From assembly GCA_036389715.1 (NCBI GenBank), contig DASVWH010000188.1, positions 1 to 13,130 on the forward strand: DNA of 13,130 nucleotides, read 5' to 3'. Positions 1-6,386 of the stretch are shown here, piece by piece (the first letter of the stretch is position 1; each line of letters begins with the position of its first letter). Under the pieces are notes generated by a model. It made no database searches, was not told the DNA's origin, and saw only the letters and a list, made by a program, of their open reading frames with translations. A program made the translations under genes and the position numbers. The stretch comes from DASVWH01 sp036389715. Its GTDB lineage: Bacteria > Acidobacteriota > Blastocatellia > Pyrinomonadales > Pyrinomonadaceae.

Positions 1-852
1 GCCCTGGGCGCGGCCGCCGGTATCTTGAAGGAGCACGCGCGCGTCTTCGGCGGAGTGGCGCAAAGGCATGCCGCGCTGTTGCTCGCGCCTTTTCCGCGAC
101 CCGTCGCCGCAGACCGCTGGAGCGCCGAGACGCGCGGCCGGACCGTCATCTTTCTGTCAGGAAAATCACCGTCGAGGACCGCCGCGCTGGCCGGGTTGAG
201 CGTTCCGCTGACGCACGAGCTTTTTCATCTCTGGATTCCGAACGGCCTCGGGTTGGATGGCAATTACGATTGGTTCTACGAGGGTTTTACGCTCTACCAG
301 GCGCTTTCCGCCGCGGTCCGGCTGCGCTTTCTGACCTTTCAGGACTATCTGAATGCGGTCGGCAGGGCCTTTGACGGCTACAGGTCGGTCCGCGAGCGCG
401 AGCAGTTTTCGCTGCTCCAGGCTTCGGAGCGGCGCTGGTTCGGCTCGCAGGCGCTCGTTTACAACAAAGGGATGCTGGTCGCCTTTCTCTACGACCTGAC
501 GCTCAGGCAGCAGACGAAGGGCAAGCGCACGCTGGAGGATGTCTACAGAGAGCTGTTCAGGCTCTACGGCGCGGGCGGCCCTCGCCGGGATGGCAACCTG
601 GCGGCGCTCGCGGCCTTAAACGGCGCGGGCCCGATGCAGGAGTTTACGCGGCGCTACGTCGAGACGGCGAGCCCTGTCGAGCTGGCGGCGGCGATAGCCC
701 CCTTCGGGCTCCGCGTAGAGCCGGGAGGCGTCCGCACGCGTATCGCTCTGGCGGATTCTTTGAGCCGCGCGCAACGCGATTTGTTGCGCGATTTCGGTTA
801 CAATGAAAAAGATCAAGTGGGGCATGGACGGCGCGCGCACGGGCGACAATAA
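1..852 (+). CDS. Zinc metallopeptidase of gluzincin type (M1/M61-like), C-terminal part
   Basis: The reading frame is open from the first base, so the N-terminus lies outside the window; the TTG at 25 is probably internal. The 283 visible residues contain HELFH at about residues 72-76, an HExxH zinc motif. The sequence WFYEGFT follows, with its Glu about 18 residues after the second His, the place of the third zinc ligand in gluzincins such as M1 and M61 aminopeptidases. The rest is mostly helical, as expected for the region after such a catalytic core. The family assignment within gluzincins is uncertain because the PDZ or beta domains that separate M61 from M1 would be upstream. The stop is 6 nt before the next gene, so the two are probably co-transcribed. 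Substrate is unknown; export is possible but the signal peptide region is not visible. Confidence 0.8.
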   Translation, partial: ALGAAAGILKEHARVFGGVAQRHAALLLAPFPRPVAADRWSAETRGRTVIFLSGKSPSRTAALAGLSVPLTHELFHLWIPNGLGLDGNYDWFYEGFTLYQALSAAVRLRFLTFQDYLNAVGRAFDGYRSVREREQFSLLQASERRWFGSQALVYNKGMLVAFLYDLTLRQQTKGKRTLEDVYRELFRLYGAGGPRRDGNLAALAALNGAGPMQEFTRRYVETASPVELAAAIAPFGLRVEPGGVRTRIALADSLSRAQRDLLRDFGYNEKDQVGHGRRAHGRQ

Positions 853-858
853 GCAGAA

Positions 859-2010
859 GTGAGATCAATTAACGTGACCTGTTTGAGAAAGAAAAATTCG
901 CTGAAGACCTTGAAGACCCTCTTCATCTGCGCCCTTGCGGGCCTCGCGGCCGGGTGCAGCACGCTGGCCGGAAAAAGCGAGAGCGGCGTCATCATCGCGC
1001 GCCGCGCCCAGGTGCGCAGCTCCATCGCCGTCGTCGCCGCCAACCTCGTCGAAGTCAATCGCGGCGACCTGGTTGATATTATTGATTCACAGACGGTCGA
1101 GGATACGAAAGAGCGCTGGCTGCGCGTCAGGACGCACGGCGCGGAAGAGACCGAAGGCTGGATCGAAGCGCGCTACGTGATGCCGGAGGAGATGTTGGAG
1201 CGTGCGCGCAAGCTGGCCGAAGAGGATAAGGATATTCCGGCGCAGGCGAGCGGGCAGCTGCGCGCCAGCTCGAACCTGCGGCTCTCGCCCGATTACAGCA
1301 GCAGCGATAACATCCTGATGAAGCTCGAAAGCGGTTCGAGCTTTGAGATAATCGGTTGGAAGCGCGTGCCGAAGCCGAAATCCGCCGGGACGATGGAGAG
1401 CGATGTCGCGCCGAAAGCCGGAAGCGCGCAACAGAATACCAACAGGGGCGCAAAGGATGCGGACGCGCCGCAAGAGCCGGAAGAGACCAACGAGCTTTGG
1501 TACAAGGTCAGGCTCGAACGCTCCATCTCTCCCGCTCCGGCCGGATGGATTTACGGCAAGCAGGTTGAGCTGACCGTCCCGAGCGACATCATCTTCTACC
1601 GCACGGGCCGCGAGTTCGTCGCCTGGCAGCGCCTCGATGAGGATACCGGCAACAGCACCAACGCGGCCAAGGATAAGGACGCGGGCAGGGAAGTGAAGCC
1701 GGGCAGCTGGGTCATCCTGGAAAAGAGCAGCTCGGACCAGCCGCACAAGACGGACGAGCCCGATTTCGATCGCGTCTATGTGCTCGGCTATGACAAGTAC
1801 AGGCAGGAGCACTACACGGCTTACCGCAGCGCGGACGTGAAGGGCTTTCTCCCGCTGCGCGTCGCGGGCAAGGGCGATAACAAAACCTTCACGGTCAGCA
1901 TCCAGGGCGACGATGGGCAGGCCAGGGAAGTGCAGTACACCGTCTTGCGTGACGACAGGGGCATCCTGAAAATCACCGCGCCGGGCGAGGCATCTAAGAA
2001 GAGAAAGTAA
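859..2010 (+). CDS. SH3-domain lipoprotein
   Basis: The 383-residue product begins at a GTG 6 nt after the metallopeptidase stop; an in-frame GTG at 874 is an alternative start. A basic N-terminus, a hydrophobic stretch (about residues 20-32) and Ala-Ala-Gly-Cys with Cys33 form a lipoprotein signal, so the protein is probably lipid-anchored. Two bacterial SH3-like (SH3b) modules can be seen. The first spans about residues 43-107 and ends with GWIEARYV. The second spans about 133-237 and ends with GWIYGKQV; it is split by a Pro/Ala/charged insert at about 171-210. A C-terminal domain of about 135 residues, rich in beta-like segments, is not recognised. SH3b modules usually bind peptidoglycan or peptide ligands, so a cell-envelope role is inferred. 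Tandem placement with a metallopeptidase suggests a joint envelope function, but this is unproven. Confidence 0.85.
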   Translation: MRSINVTCLRKKNSLKTLKTLFICALAGLAAGCSTLAGKSESGVIIARRAQVRSSIAVVAANLVEVNRGDLVDIIDSQTVEDTKERWLRVRTHGAEETEGWIEARYVMPEEMLERARKLAEEDKDIPAQASGQLRASSNLRLSPDYSSSDNILMKLESGSSFEIIGWKRVPKPKSAGTMESDVAPKAGSAQQNTNRGAKDADAPQEPEETNELWYKVRLERSISPAPAGWIYGKQVELTVPSDIIFYRTGREFVAWQRLDEDTGNSTNAAKDKDAGREVKPGSWVILEKSSSDQPHKTDEPDFDRVYVLGYDKYRQEHYTAYRSADVKGFLPLRVAGKGDNKTFTVSIQGDDGQAREVQYTVLRDDRGILKITAPGEASKKRK

Positions 2011-2089
2011 GCGAAGCGATGCCGGAGACCCGGCAGCCGCGCAGTGTCGGCCAGAGCGGCAGAAAGAGAATCAAAAAAGGGTTTGAGAG

Positions 2090-2662
2090 ATGGCGCTAAT
2101 CGGAGCTAACGAGCTGAAACGGAAAATGCTGATAACTGTTGAGGGCCAACCATTTACGGTCGTGGATGTGTTCTTCGCCTCGCCGACGGCGCGCGGGGCC
2201 GCGACGATGGTGCGCACACGCCTGCGCCAGCTCCTGAGCGGCGCGGTGCAGGAGCGGAGCTTCAAGGCCAACGAGAAATTCGCAGAGCCGGATGTGCAGC
2301 TGGCCGCGGCCTCTTTTCTTTATTCGGACGCGGAAGGCTTTCACTTCATGGACGAGAGCAGCTACGAACAGTTTGCCCTGACGGACGAGCAGGTCGGCGA
2401 TGACCGCGGCTATCTCAAAGAGGGCGTCACGATTCAGGTCTTGAAATACAACGGCTCGCCCGTCTCCCTGCAAATGCCGCAGTTTGTCGAGCTGGCCGTC
2501 CGCGAGACAGAGCCCGGGATGCGCGGCGACACGGCTGCCGGGGGCGCTACCAAGCAGGCGACGCTGGAGACGGGCCTGGCCGTGCGCGTCCCGCTCTTCA
2601 TCAAGGAGGGCGAGGTCGTGCGCGTTAATACACAGACGGGTGAAGTGGCCGGGCGCGCCTGA
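2090..2662 (+). CDS. efp: Elongation factor P family protein with EfpL/YeiP-type loop
   Basis: EF-P binds between the P and E sites of the ribosome and relieves stalling at polyproline stretches. The 190-residue length and three-domain layout fit the family: a KOW-like domain (about 1-65), a central OB domain with FHFMDESSYEQ (about 84-94), and a C-terminal OB domain. The C-terminal domain contains the EF-P signature running from K-x-A through T-G-L to V-R-V-P and E-G, and ends VNTQTGEVAGRA. The loop that reaches the peptidyl-tRNA is SPTARGAAT (residues 31-39), with Arg35 at the tip, instead of PGKG with its modifiable Lys. This loop is the hallmark of the EfpL/YeiP subgroup as I remember E. 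coli YeiP. The ATG is preceded by AAGG at about 9 nt. No EpmA, EpmB or EarP-type modification gene is present in the window. Confidence 0.95.
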   Translation: MALIGANELKRKMLITVEGQPFTVVDVFFASPTARGAATMVRTRLRQLLSGAVQERSFKANEKFAEPDVQLAAASFLYSDAEGFHFMDESSYEQFALTDEQVGDDRGYLKEGVTIQVLKYNGSPVSLQMPQFVELAVRETEPGMRGDTAAGGATKQATLETGLAVRVPLFIKEGEVVRVNTQTGEVAGRA

Positions 2663-2722
2663 AGGCCACGCGTGCCGCCCCGCCGCGGTCCTACAACAGA
2701 TAGTCGGAAGCAGGATAAGAGC

Positions 2723-3076
2723 ATGAATAATCAGGAAGATTTCTTCGACGACATCATCGGCGACGACATCGGCGAAGAGCCCGAGATGGACGACCTGGAG
2801 ATGTTTGAAGATCAGGACGATGAGAACGAAGAGGACGATGAGGACGCCGAAGTGCGAACCGTGCTGCTGGCGAAGAACGAGATGCTCGCCCTGCTCGGGC
2901 TCAAGCGAACGGCCAGCGCCAGCCTGATCGTGCGCATTGACCCCAGGCAGCCCACCCCCGCCGCACAGGCTTACGACGACGCCGATTCCGCCATCGAATG
3001 GTTCAACCGCAGCCTGGCGACCAGCAGGAAGAACGGCTGGGAAGTCATTTTCGACGGGCCGCCCCTGTTCGGTTAA
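2723..3076 (+). CDS. Small acidic hypothetical protein
   Basis: A 117-residue protein not assigned to a known family. The ATG at 2723 was chosen because AGGA at 2712-2715 lies 7 nt upstream; the frame opens earlier, at a GTG at 2672, but that has no ribosome site. The first 43 residues are extremely acidic, with long runs of Asp and Glu and few basic residues, and are probably disordered. Residues 44-117 look like a compact alpha/beta domain (VRTVLLAKNEMLALLGL, then ASLIVRID, a helix around AIEWFNRSLATSRK, then GWEVIFDGPP). The gene follows efp by 60 nt and precedes a small membrane protein on the same strand. An acidic tail can bind basic partners such as ribosomal proteins or act as a nucleic-acid mimic; this is speculation. 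Confidence 0.75.
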   Translation: MNNQEDFFDDIIGDDIGEEPEMDDLEMFEDQDDENEEDDEDAEVRTVLLAKNEMLALLGLKRTASASLIVRIDPRQPTPAAQAYDDADSAIEWFNRSLATSRKNGWEVIFDGPPLFG

Positions 3077-3129
3077 GCTCCGATTTTATCGGGCGGAGAA
3101 ATCGCCGAGAGCCCTGGAGAAGGCAGTCA

Positions 3130-3411
3130 ATGAATAAACAAACCAAGCGTATCTTAGGCAACATCGCGCTGGCCGCCGGGACGCTTGGGACCGCTTTTCT
3201 GCTGCGCAAGAGAGCGCGCGGGCCGGGTCAAGCGCCCGTTGATAAGTGGGCGCGGCCCGGAATGCGCGTCATCTTTCGCGCCGAGCTGATGCCGGGACGC
3301 GAAACCTCCGAGAGGACCTTTCACGTGACGCGGCTTCTGCCGAGCGACCGCGTCCTGCTCGACGGCGTTGCGGGCGAACACGCGAAAAACGAGTTCGAGC
3401 GCGTCCGCTGA
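3130..3411 (+). CDS. Small single-pass membrane protein, hypothetical
   Basis: A 93-residue protein with no recognised family. The ATG at 3130 has an excellent ribosome site (GGAGAAGG, 3116-3123) 6 nt upstream; the frame extends further upstream but overlaps the preceding gene without a ribosome site. Residues 8-25 form one short hydrophobic segment (ILGNIALAAGTLGTAFLL) followed by a basic cluster (RKRAR), suggesting an N-terminal membrane anchor with the rest in the cytoplasm. The remaining 65 residues form a small beta-rich domain (GMRVIFRAEL, TFHVTRLL, DRVLLDGV). It ends the co-directional run that starts with the metallopeptidase. Confidence 0.7.
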   Translation: MNKQTKRILGNIALAAGTLGTAFLLRKRARGPGQAPVDKWARPGMRVIFRAELMPGRETSERTFHVTRLLPSDRVLLDGVAGEHAKNEFERVR

Positions 3412-3455
3412 ACCCTTAACTCGAAGCCGTTCTATAAATTAAGTTGGTGGAATTA

Positions 3456-3509
3456 AGCTGGCGGAGCAGTCGACTCTTAATCAGCGGGTCGCAGGCCGAG
3501 AGTCCCTGC
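3456..3509 (+). pseudogene. Degenerate tRNA-Lys(CUU) relic
   Basis: Bases 3456-3495 read like the D-loop to T-stem of a bacterial tRNA-Lys: AGCTGG and GGAGC of the D arm, the anticodon loop CTCTTAA (anticodon CTT at 3476-3478), then GGGTC and the T-stem strand GCAGG. The rest is broken. The 5' D-stem strand reads ATTA instead of GCTC. The anticodon stem GTCGA/TCAGC has a C-A mismatch. The T-loop is 9 nt (3496-3504) before CCTGC (3505-3509). Bases at the expected acceptor positions do not pair, and there is no CCA end. It is therefore a decayed copy or a fragment left by a recombination event, not a working tRNA. The match is from memory of tRNA-Lys sequences. Confidence 0.6.
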
Positions 3510-3568
3510 CCAGACTGACAGGCTGACCTTGAGAATCAATCAGCCAGGCAGGGCCGCCCAAAAAATTA

Positions 3569-3598
3569 AAGCGCCGGACTCCCCCAAGTCCGGCGCTT
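3569..3598. terminator. Strong hairpin terminator, probably bidirectional
   Basis: A perfect 12-bp stem (AAGCGCCGGACT / AGTCCGGCGCTT) has a 6-nt loop CCCCCA. On the left side an A-rich run (3560-3570) becomes a U-rich tract for - strand transcripts, so it can end transcription coming from msrPQ. On the + strand it is followed by TTATTTCCC, a weaker U-tract, fitting an end for the co-directional run on the left. Confidence 0.8.
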
Positions 3599-3633
3599 AT
3601 TTCCCTTCACCCGTTAAGATCGAAGGAGAATCA

Positions 3634-3702
3634 ATGAGCGATAAGATACGCTTCCCCGCCGGGCCCCAGGTTGCAGGATTATTGCAATCGCCTTGCGTTT
3701 AG
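3634..3702 (+). CDS. Possible 22-residue small protein or gene stub
   Basis: ATG at 3634 is preceded by AAGGAG (3623-3628), 5 nt away, which is as good as any ribosome site in the window. The frame runs 22 codons (MSDKIRF...) to a TAG at 3700. It lies directly after the terminator and 19 nt before the msrQ stop codon on the opposite strand. It is either a real small protein or the severed 5' end of a lost gene. The product has no signal peptide or membrane segment and is not recognised. Confidence 0.35.
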   Translation: MSDKIRFPAGPQVAGLLQSPCV

Positions 3703-3721
3703 CCGACGGGCGAAATCTTTT

Positions 3722-4339
3722 TCAGCCCGGCGGGAGCACTACCCTGGCTGGCGCTTTCGGCTTCATGTAGCTCGCCAAGACGCGGTAGCCGAGCAGCAAC
3801 GCGAGCAGGAGCGCGAACCTGAAGGGCAACGTCACGTCCGACTTGACCAGCATCCAGTAATGAACCACGCCGCCGATGGCCGCAACGTAGACGGCCCTGT
3901 GCAGCCGCGCCCAGCGCTTCCCGCCGAGCCGCTTGATCCAGCCCTTCGTCGAAGTGATTGCGAGAGGAATCAAAAGAAAGAAGCTGAGCATCCCGACGGC
4001 GATGAAGGGGCGCGCGTAGATGTCTTCGACCGTGTTCCCGAGATTCAGAGACCTGTCGAACCAGATGTAGGTCGTCAGGTGCAGGAAGCCGTAGAAGAAT
4101 GCGTAGAGGCCGAGCATCCGCCGAAACTGGACGAGCCATTGAATGCCCGTCAGCTTGCGCAGCGGCGTGACCGCGAGCGAGATGAGGAGGAAGACCAGGG
4201 TGAGCATTCCGGTCGTGCGCGTCAGGAACTCGACGGGATTTGCTCCCAGCCTCCCGTGAAAATAGTCCCAGGCCATCAGGGCCAGCGGGACGAGGCTGTT
4301 GACGAAGACCAGCACCTTGTTGAACTTGATGTCTTTCAA
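3722..4339 (-). CDS. msrQ: MsrQ, heme-containing membrane subunit of methionine sulfoxide reductase
   Basis: MsrQ (YedZ) is an inner-membrane b-type heme protein that passes electrons from the respiratory chain or flavin reductases to MsrP. The product has several hydrophobic segments across 205 residues, close to the about 210 of E. coli MsrQ. Conserved family features are visible: HGRLGANPVEFLT, TRTTG, FRRMLGLYAF, FLHLTTYI, ITSTKGW and RLHRAVYVA followed by VVHYW. His87, His147 and His160 correspond to the expected heme ligands. No ATG fits; I chose TTG at 4339, which gives the family-typical start and has GAGG about 9 nt upstream. The gene begins 16 nt after the msrP stop, so the two form an operon. 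Confidence 0.93.
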   Translation of the reverse strand: MKDIKFNKVLVFVNSLVPLALMAWDYFHGRLGANPVEFLTRTTGMLTLVFLLISLAVTPLRKLTGIQWLVQFRRMLGLYAFFYGFLHLTTYIWFDRSLNLGNTVEDIYARPFIAVGMLSFFLLIPLAITSTKGWIKRLGGKRWARLHRAVYVAAIGGVVHYWMLVKSDVTLPFRFALLLALLLGYRVLASYMKPKAPARVVLPPG

Positions 4340-4355
4340 ACTCCGCGGCCTCGCT

Positions 4356-5342
4356 TTAAAAGTTGACCCGCAAATCCATGCCCGCGTAAAGCCCCGCGAC
4401 CTGCTCGGCATAGCCGTTGAAGGGCAGCGTGTCGCGCTTGCCGTACTCGCCGATGCGCGTCTCCCTGGCCTGACTCCAGCGCGGGTGATTAACATTCGGA
4501 TTGACGTTTGAATAGAAGCCGTACTCGCGCGGCGCGTAAGTGTTCCAGGTCGTCGCAGGCTGGTCGTAGACGAGCCGGATTTTGACGATAGACTTGATGC
4601 CCTTGAAGCCGTACTTCCAGGGAACGACGAGGCGCAGCGGCGCGCCGTTCTGCGGCGGCAGCGTCTCGCCGTAGAGCCCGCTGGCCAGGATCGTCAGCGG
4701 GTGCAGCGCCTCGTCCATCCGCAGCCCTTCGGCGTAAGGCCAGTCGAGCATGGAACTGCGCTGTCCGGGCATCCGCTCCGGGTCGTAGAGAGTCTCGAAC
4801 TGGACGAACCTGGCAGCCGAATTCGGCTCGACCTCCCTGAGCAGGCGGTTGAGCGGAAAGCCGACCCAGGGCACGACCATTGACCAGCCTTCAACGCAGC
4901 GATGGCGATAGACGCGCTCTTCGAGCGGGCTTATCTTCAGCAGGTCGTCCAGGTCAAAAACGCGCGGCTTGTTGACCTGTCCCTCGACCGAGATGGTCCA
5001 GGGACGCGAGATGAAATCCCTGGCCCTGACCGCGACATCCTCTTTGTCCGTCGTGAATTCGTAGAAATTATTGTAGTTGGTGATGTCTTCAAAAGAGGTC
5101 TGTCGTTCGTTGACCGTGTAACCGGAAGAGGCCGCGTCGGCCTGCGGGGCCCTGGCCACATCGGCCAGCTTGACGCCCTCGCGCGGCGGCGGGGCAGGCT
5201 GGTTGAGGTTGCGATAAAGAAGCCCCGTCGCCGCGGTGGACGCGGCCAGCAGCGCCCCACGCACGAAGGTCCGGCGCGCCAGGTAGAGCTTCTTGTCTGT
5301 AATCTCGCTGCTCTTGATGTCGTCCGGCTTCTTAATCAGCAT
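4356..5342 (-). CDS. msrP: MsrP, periplasmic molybdopterin methionine sulfoxide reductase
   Basis: MsrP (YedY) reduces methionine sulfoxide in oxidised periplasmic proteins with electrons from MsrQ. The 328-residue product has a twin-arginine signal (ARRTFVRGALLAAS, Arg23-Arg24), so it is exported folded with its molybdenum cofactor. The oxidoreductase molybdopterin domain carries RHRCVEGWSM, with Cys149 as the expected molybdenum ligand. Other family landmarks are TSFEDITNYNNFYEF, WTISVEGQV, VVPWKYGFKGIKSI and NPNVNHPRWSQ. ATG at 5342 is preceded by GAGG, and the length matches the family. msrQ follows by 16 nt. Regulation is not evident, though short repeats lie upstream. Confidence 0.95.
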   Translation of the reverse strand: MLIKKPDDIKSSEITDKKLYLARRTFVRGALLAASTAATGLLYRNLNQPAPPPREGVKLADVARAPQADAASSGYTVNERQTSFEDITNYNNFYEFTTDKEDVAVRARDFISRPWTISVEGQVNKPRVFDLDDLLKISPLEERVYRHRCVEGWSMVVPWVGFPLNRLLREVEPNSAARFVQFETLYDPERMPGQRSSMLDWPYAEGLRMDEALHPLTILASGLYGETLPPQNGAPLRLVVPWKYGFKGIKSIVKIRLVYDQPATTWNTYAPREYGFYSNVNPNVNHPRWSQARETRIGEYGKRDTLPFNGYAEQVAGLYAGMDLRVNF

Positions 5343-5367
5343 CGCGCCTCGGATAATGCCACTGTGC

Positions 5368-5418
5368 CCTTAAACGCCCGCCCAGGGTCCTTAAAGCCGA
5401 CCCTTCAACAACCCTTAA
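5368..5418 (-). promoter_or_regulatory. Phased CCTTAA repeats upstream of msrP
   Basis: The hexamer CCTTAA (TTAAGG on the msrP strand) occurs at 5368, 5389 and 5413, spaced 21 and 24 bp, about two helical turns apart. The set lies 26-76 bp upstream of the msrP start codon, where a regulator would bind. No regulator can be named. Confidence 0.25.
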
Positions 5419-5553
5419 GTCGAACGCTGCCAATCTTTTGCAAACGAGCCACGAGCCCCTGGGCAAAAGGCTTTGCGCGTCCCGGTAGATGAAGATACGG
5501 GCCGCGCGCCCGGTTCGGTTTTACCGGCCAGCCCGCGGCGGACGGCGAACAAC

Positions 5554-5683
5554 GCGCGAAAAGAGCGGCTCATAACGGCGCGCGAAGAGAGCGGCTCATT
5601 TGGCCTGGTTGCCTGAACAAGTCACTGGGCCGGGTTACTAGACCGAGTCGCTGGGCCGAGTTACTCGACCGAGTTACCCGGCC
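5554..5683. repeat. Five diverging 26-bp tandem repeats
   Basis: Units start at 5554, 5580, 5606, 5632 and 5658. The first two are near-identical (GCGCGAARAGAGCGGCTCAT). The last two are also close (GRGTTACTMGACCGAGT). The middle copy resembles the last two more weakly. All end in GGCC or GGC. The array fills the 3' side of the H1-like gene, and its last unit contains that gene's stop codon (5674-5676). Confidence 0.6.
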
Positions 5684-6339
5684 GCGCTCTTTTTCGCGCC
5701 GCTCTTTTTCGTAGCGCTCTTTTTCGCGCTGCTCTTTTTTGCGCCGCTTCCGGCCGACGCGCGCTTCCCGGCCGCGCCCTTCTTCCCGGCGCTTCTCTTT
5801 CCGGCGCTCTTGCTGGCAGTCGTTTTCCGCGAAGAGCTTTTCTTCGAGCCGCCGGTGTGGCGTGCGGCGGCAATCCCTTGCAGCTTGTCGGCGATGTCTA
5901 TGCCGAACGTGTCCTTGAGCTTCTTGGTCAGGGCAGGCAGCAGAATCGTCTGGCTGACCTCCGACAGCTCATCCGTTATCACTTCGCCCAGAGCGAAAAT
6001 CTCCGAGAAGATGCCGTGCTCTTTCGCTCCCTTCTTCTTCTTGCCGTCGTCATCCTTGAGCGCGCCCGCGATGCCGGAGCCGACGAGGTATCCGGCGGCC
6101 AGCGCGCCCAGGCTCCAGGTGACGGAGTGTTTGCGGAATTGCTCGCGCCAGTCGAGCGTCTCCGTCACGGTCTCGACCACCGATTCATACTGATCCGTGA
6201 CCGTCTCTTTTATCTCGGAGACGGTTTGCGAGATTGATTCGCGCGTCTCTTCCATGCGTCGCTGAAGCTCCGCTTTGGTCGGCTCCTCTTCGGTCGCCGT
6301 CGGCTCGGCACTGGCAGCCGGCGTCTTCTTGCCCGCCAT
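5674..6339 (-). CDS. Membrane protein with DUF3618-like N-terminus and histone-H1-like tail
   Basis: The 221-residue product has three parts. Residues 20-50 (TKAELQRRMEETRESISQTV) look like the DUF3618 helix found in small membrane proteins next to stress genes. Residues 74-94 form one hydrophobic segment rich in small residues (ALAAGYLVGSGIAGAL). Residues 105-158 are a soluble helical part. Residues 164-221 are almost only Lys, Ala, Ser and Gly, ending in KKSSA, KKSAT, KKSGA and KKSAA units like a histone H1 C-terminal tail. ATG at 6339 has AAGGAG 9 nt upstream. Such tails bind DNA or other polyanions, so the protein might tether nucleic acid or another anionic polymer to the membrane; this is inference. 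The tail is the part most open to repeat-length change. Confidence 0.85.
   Translation of the reverse strand: MAGKKTPAASAEPTATEEEPTKAELQRRMEETRESISQTVSEIKETVTDQYESVVETVTETLDWREQFRKHSVTWSLGALAAGYLVGSGIAGALKDDDGKKKKGAKEHGIFSEIFALGEVITDELSEVSQTILLPALTKKLKDTFGIDIADKLQGIAAARHTGGSKKSSSRKTTASKSAGKRSAGKKGAAGKRASAGSGAKKSSAKKSATKKSGAKKSAAG
5686..5745. repeat. 15-bp tandem repeats encoding KKSxA units
   Basis: GCTCTTTTT recurs at exactly 15-bp steps (5686, 5701, 5716, 5731). On the - strand each unit encodes a five-residue KKSxx step in the Lys-rich tail of the overlapping gene. The pattern fits slippage or unequal exchange. Confidence 0.8.
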
Positions 6340-6357
6340 AGGCTTTCACTCCTTCTC

Positions 6358-6386
6358 TTGAAATTTACTCACCGTGATGCTAGCAG
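6358..6386 (+). promoter_or_regulatory. Candidate promoter for the secreted 610-residue protein
   Basis: TTGAAA (6358-6363) is 17 bp from TAGCAG (6381-6386), again with TGC before the -10. It overlaps the opposite-strand promoter; both use the palindrome TGCTAGCA (6378-6385). The -10 match is weak. The leader would be about 230 nt. Confidence 0.3.

Noticed and set aside
1087..1812. 241-codon - strand frame opposite the SH3 lipoprotein gene
   Set aside because: Shadow frame; the + strand has a lipoprotein signal and two SH3 modules.
2020..2035. TGCCGG-AGAC-CCGGCA hairpin between the SH3 lipoprotein and efp genes
   Set aside because: Only 6 bp and no U-tract; too weak to call a terminator or attenuator.
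3671..4366. Long + strand frame of 231 codons opposite msrQ
   Set aside because: It is antisense to the well-supported msrQ gene; its composition (Arg, Glu, Pro, Gln) is the typical shadow of a GC-rich membrane protein gene.
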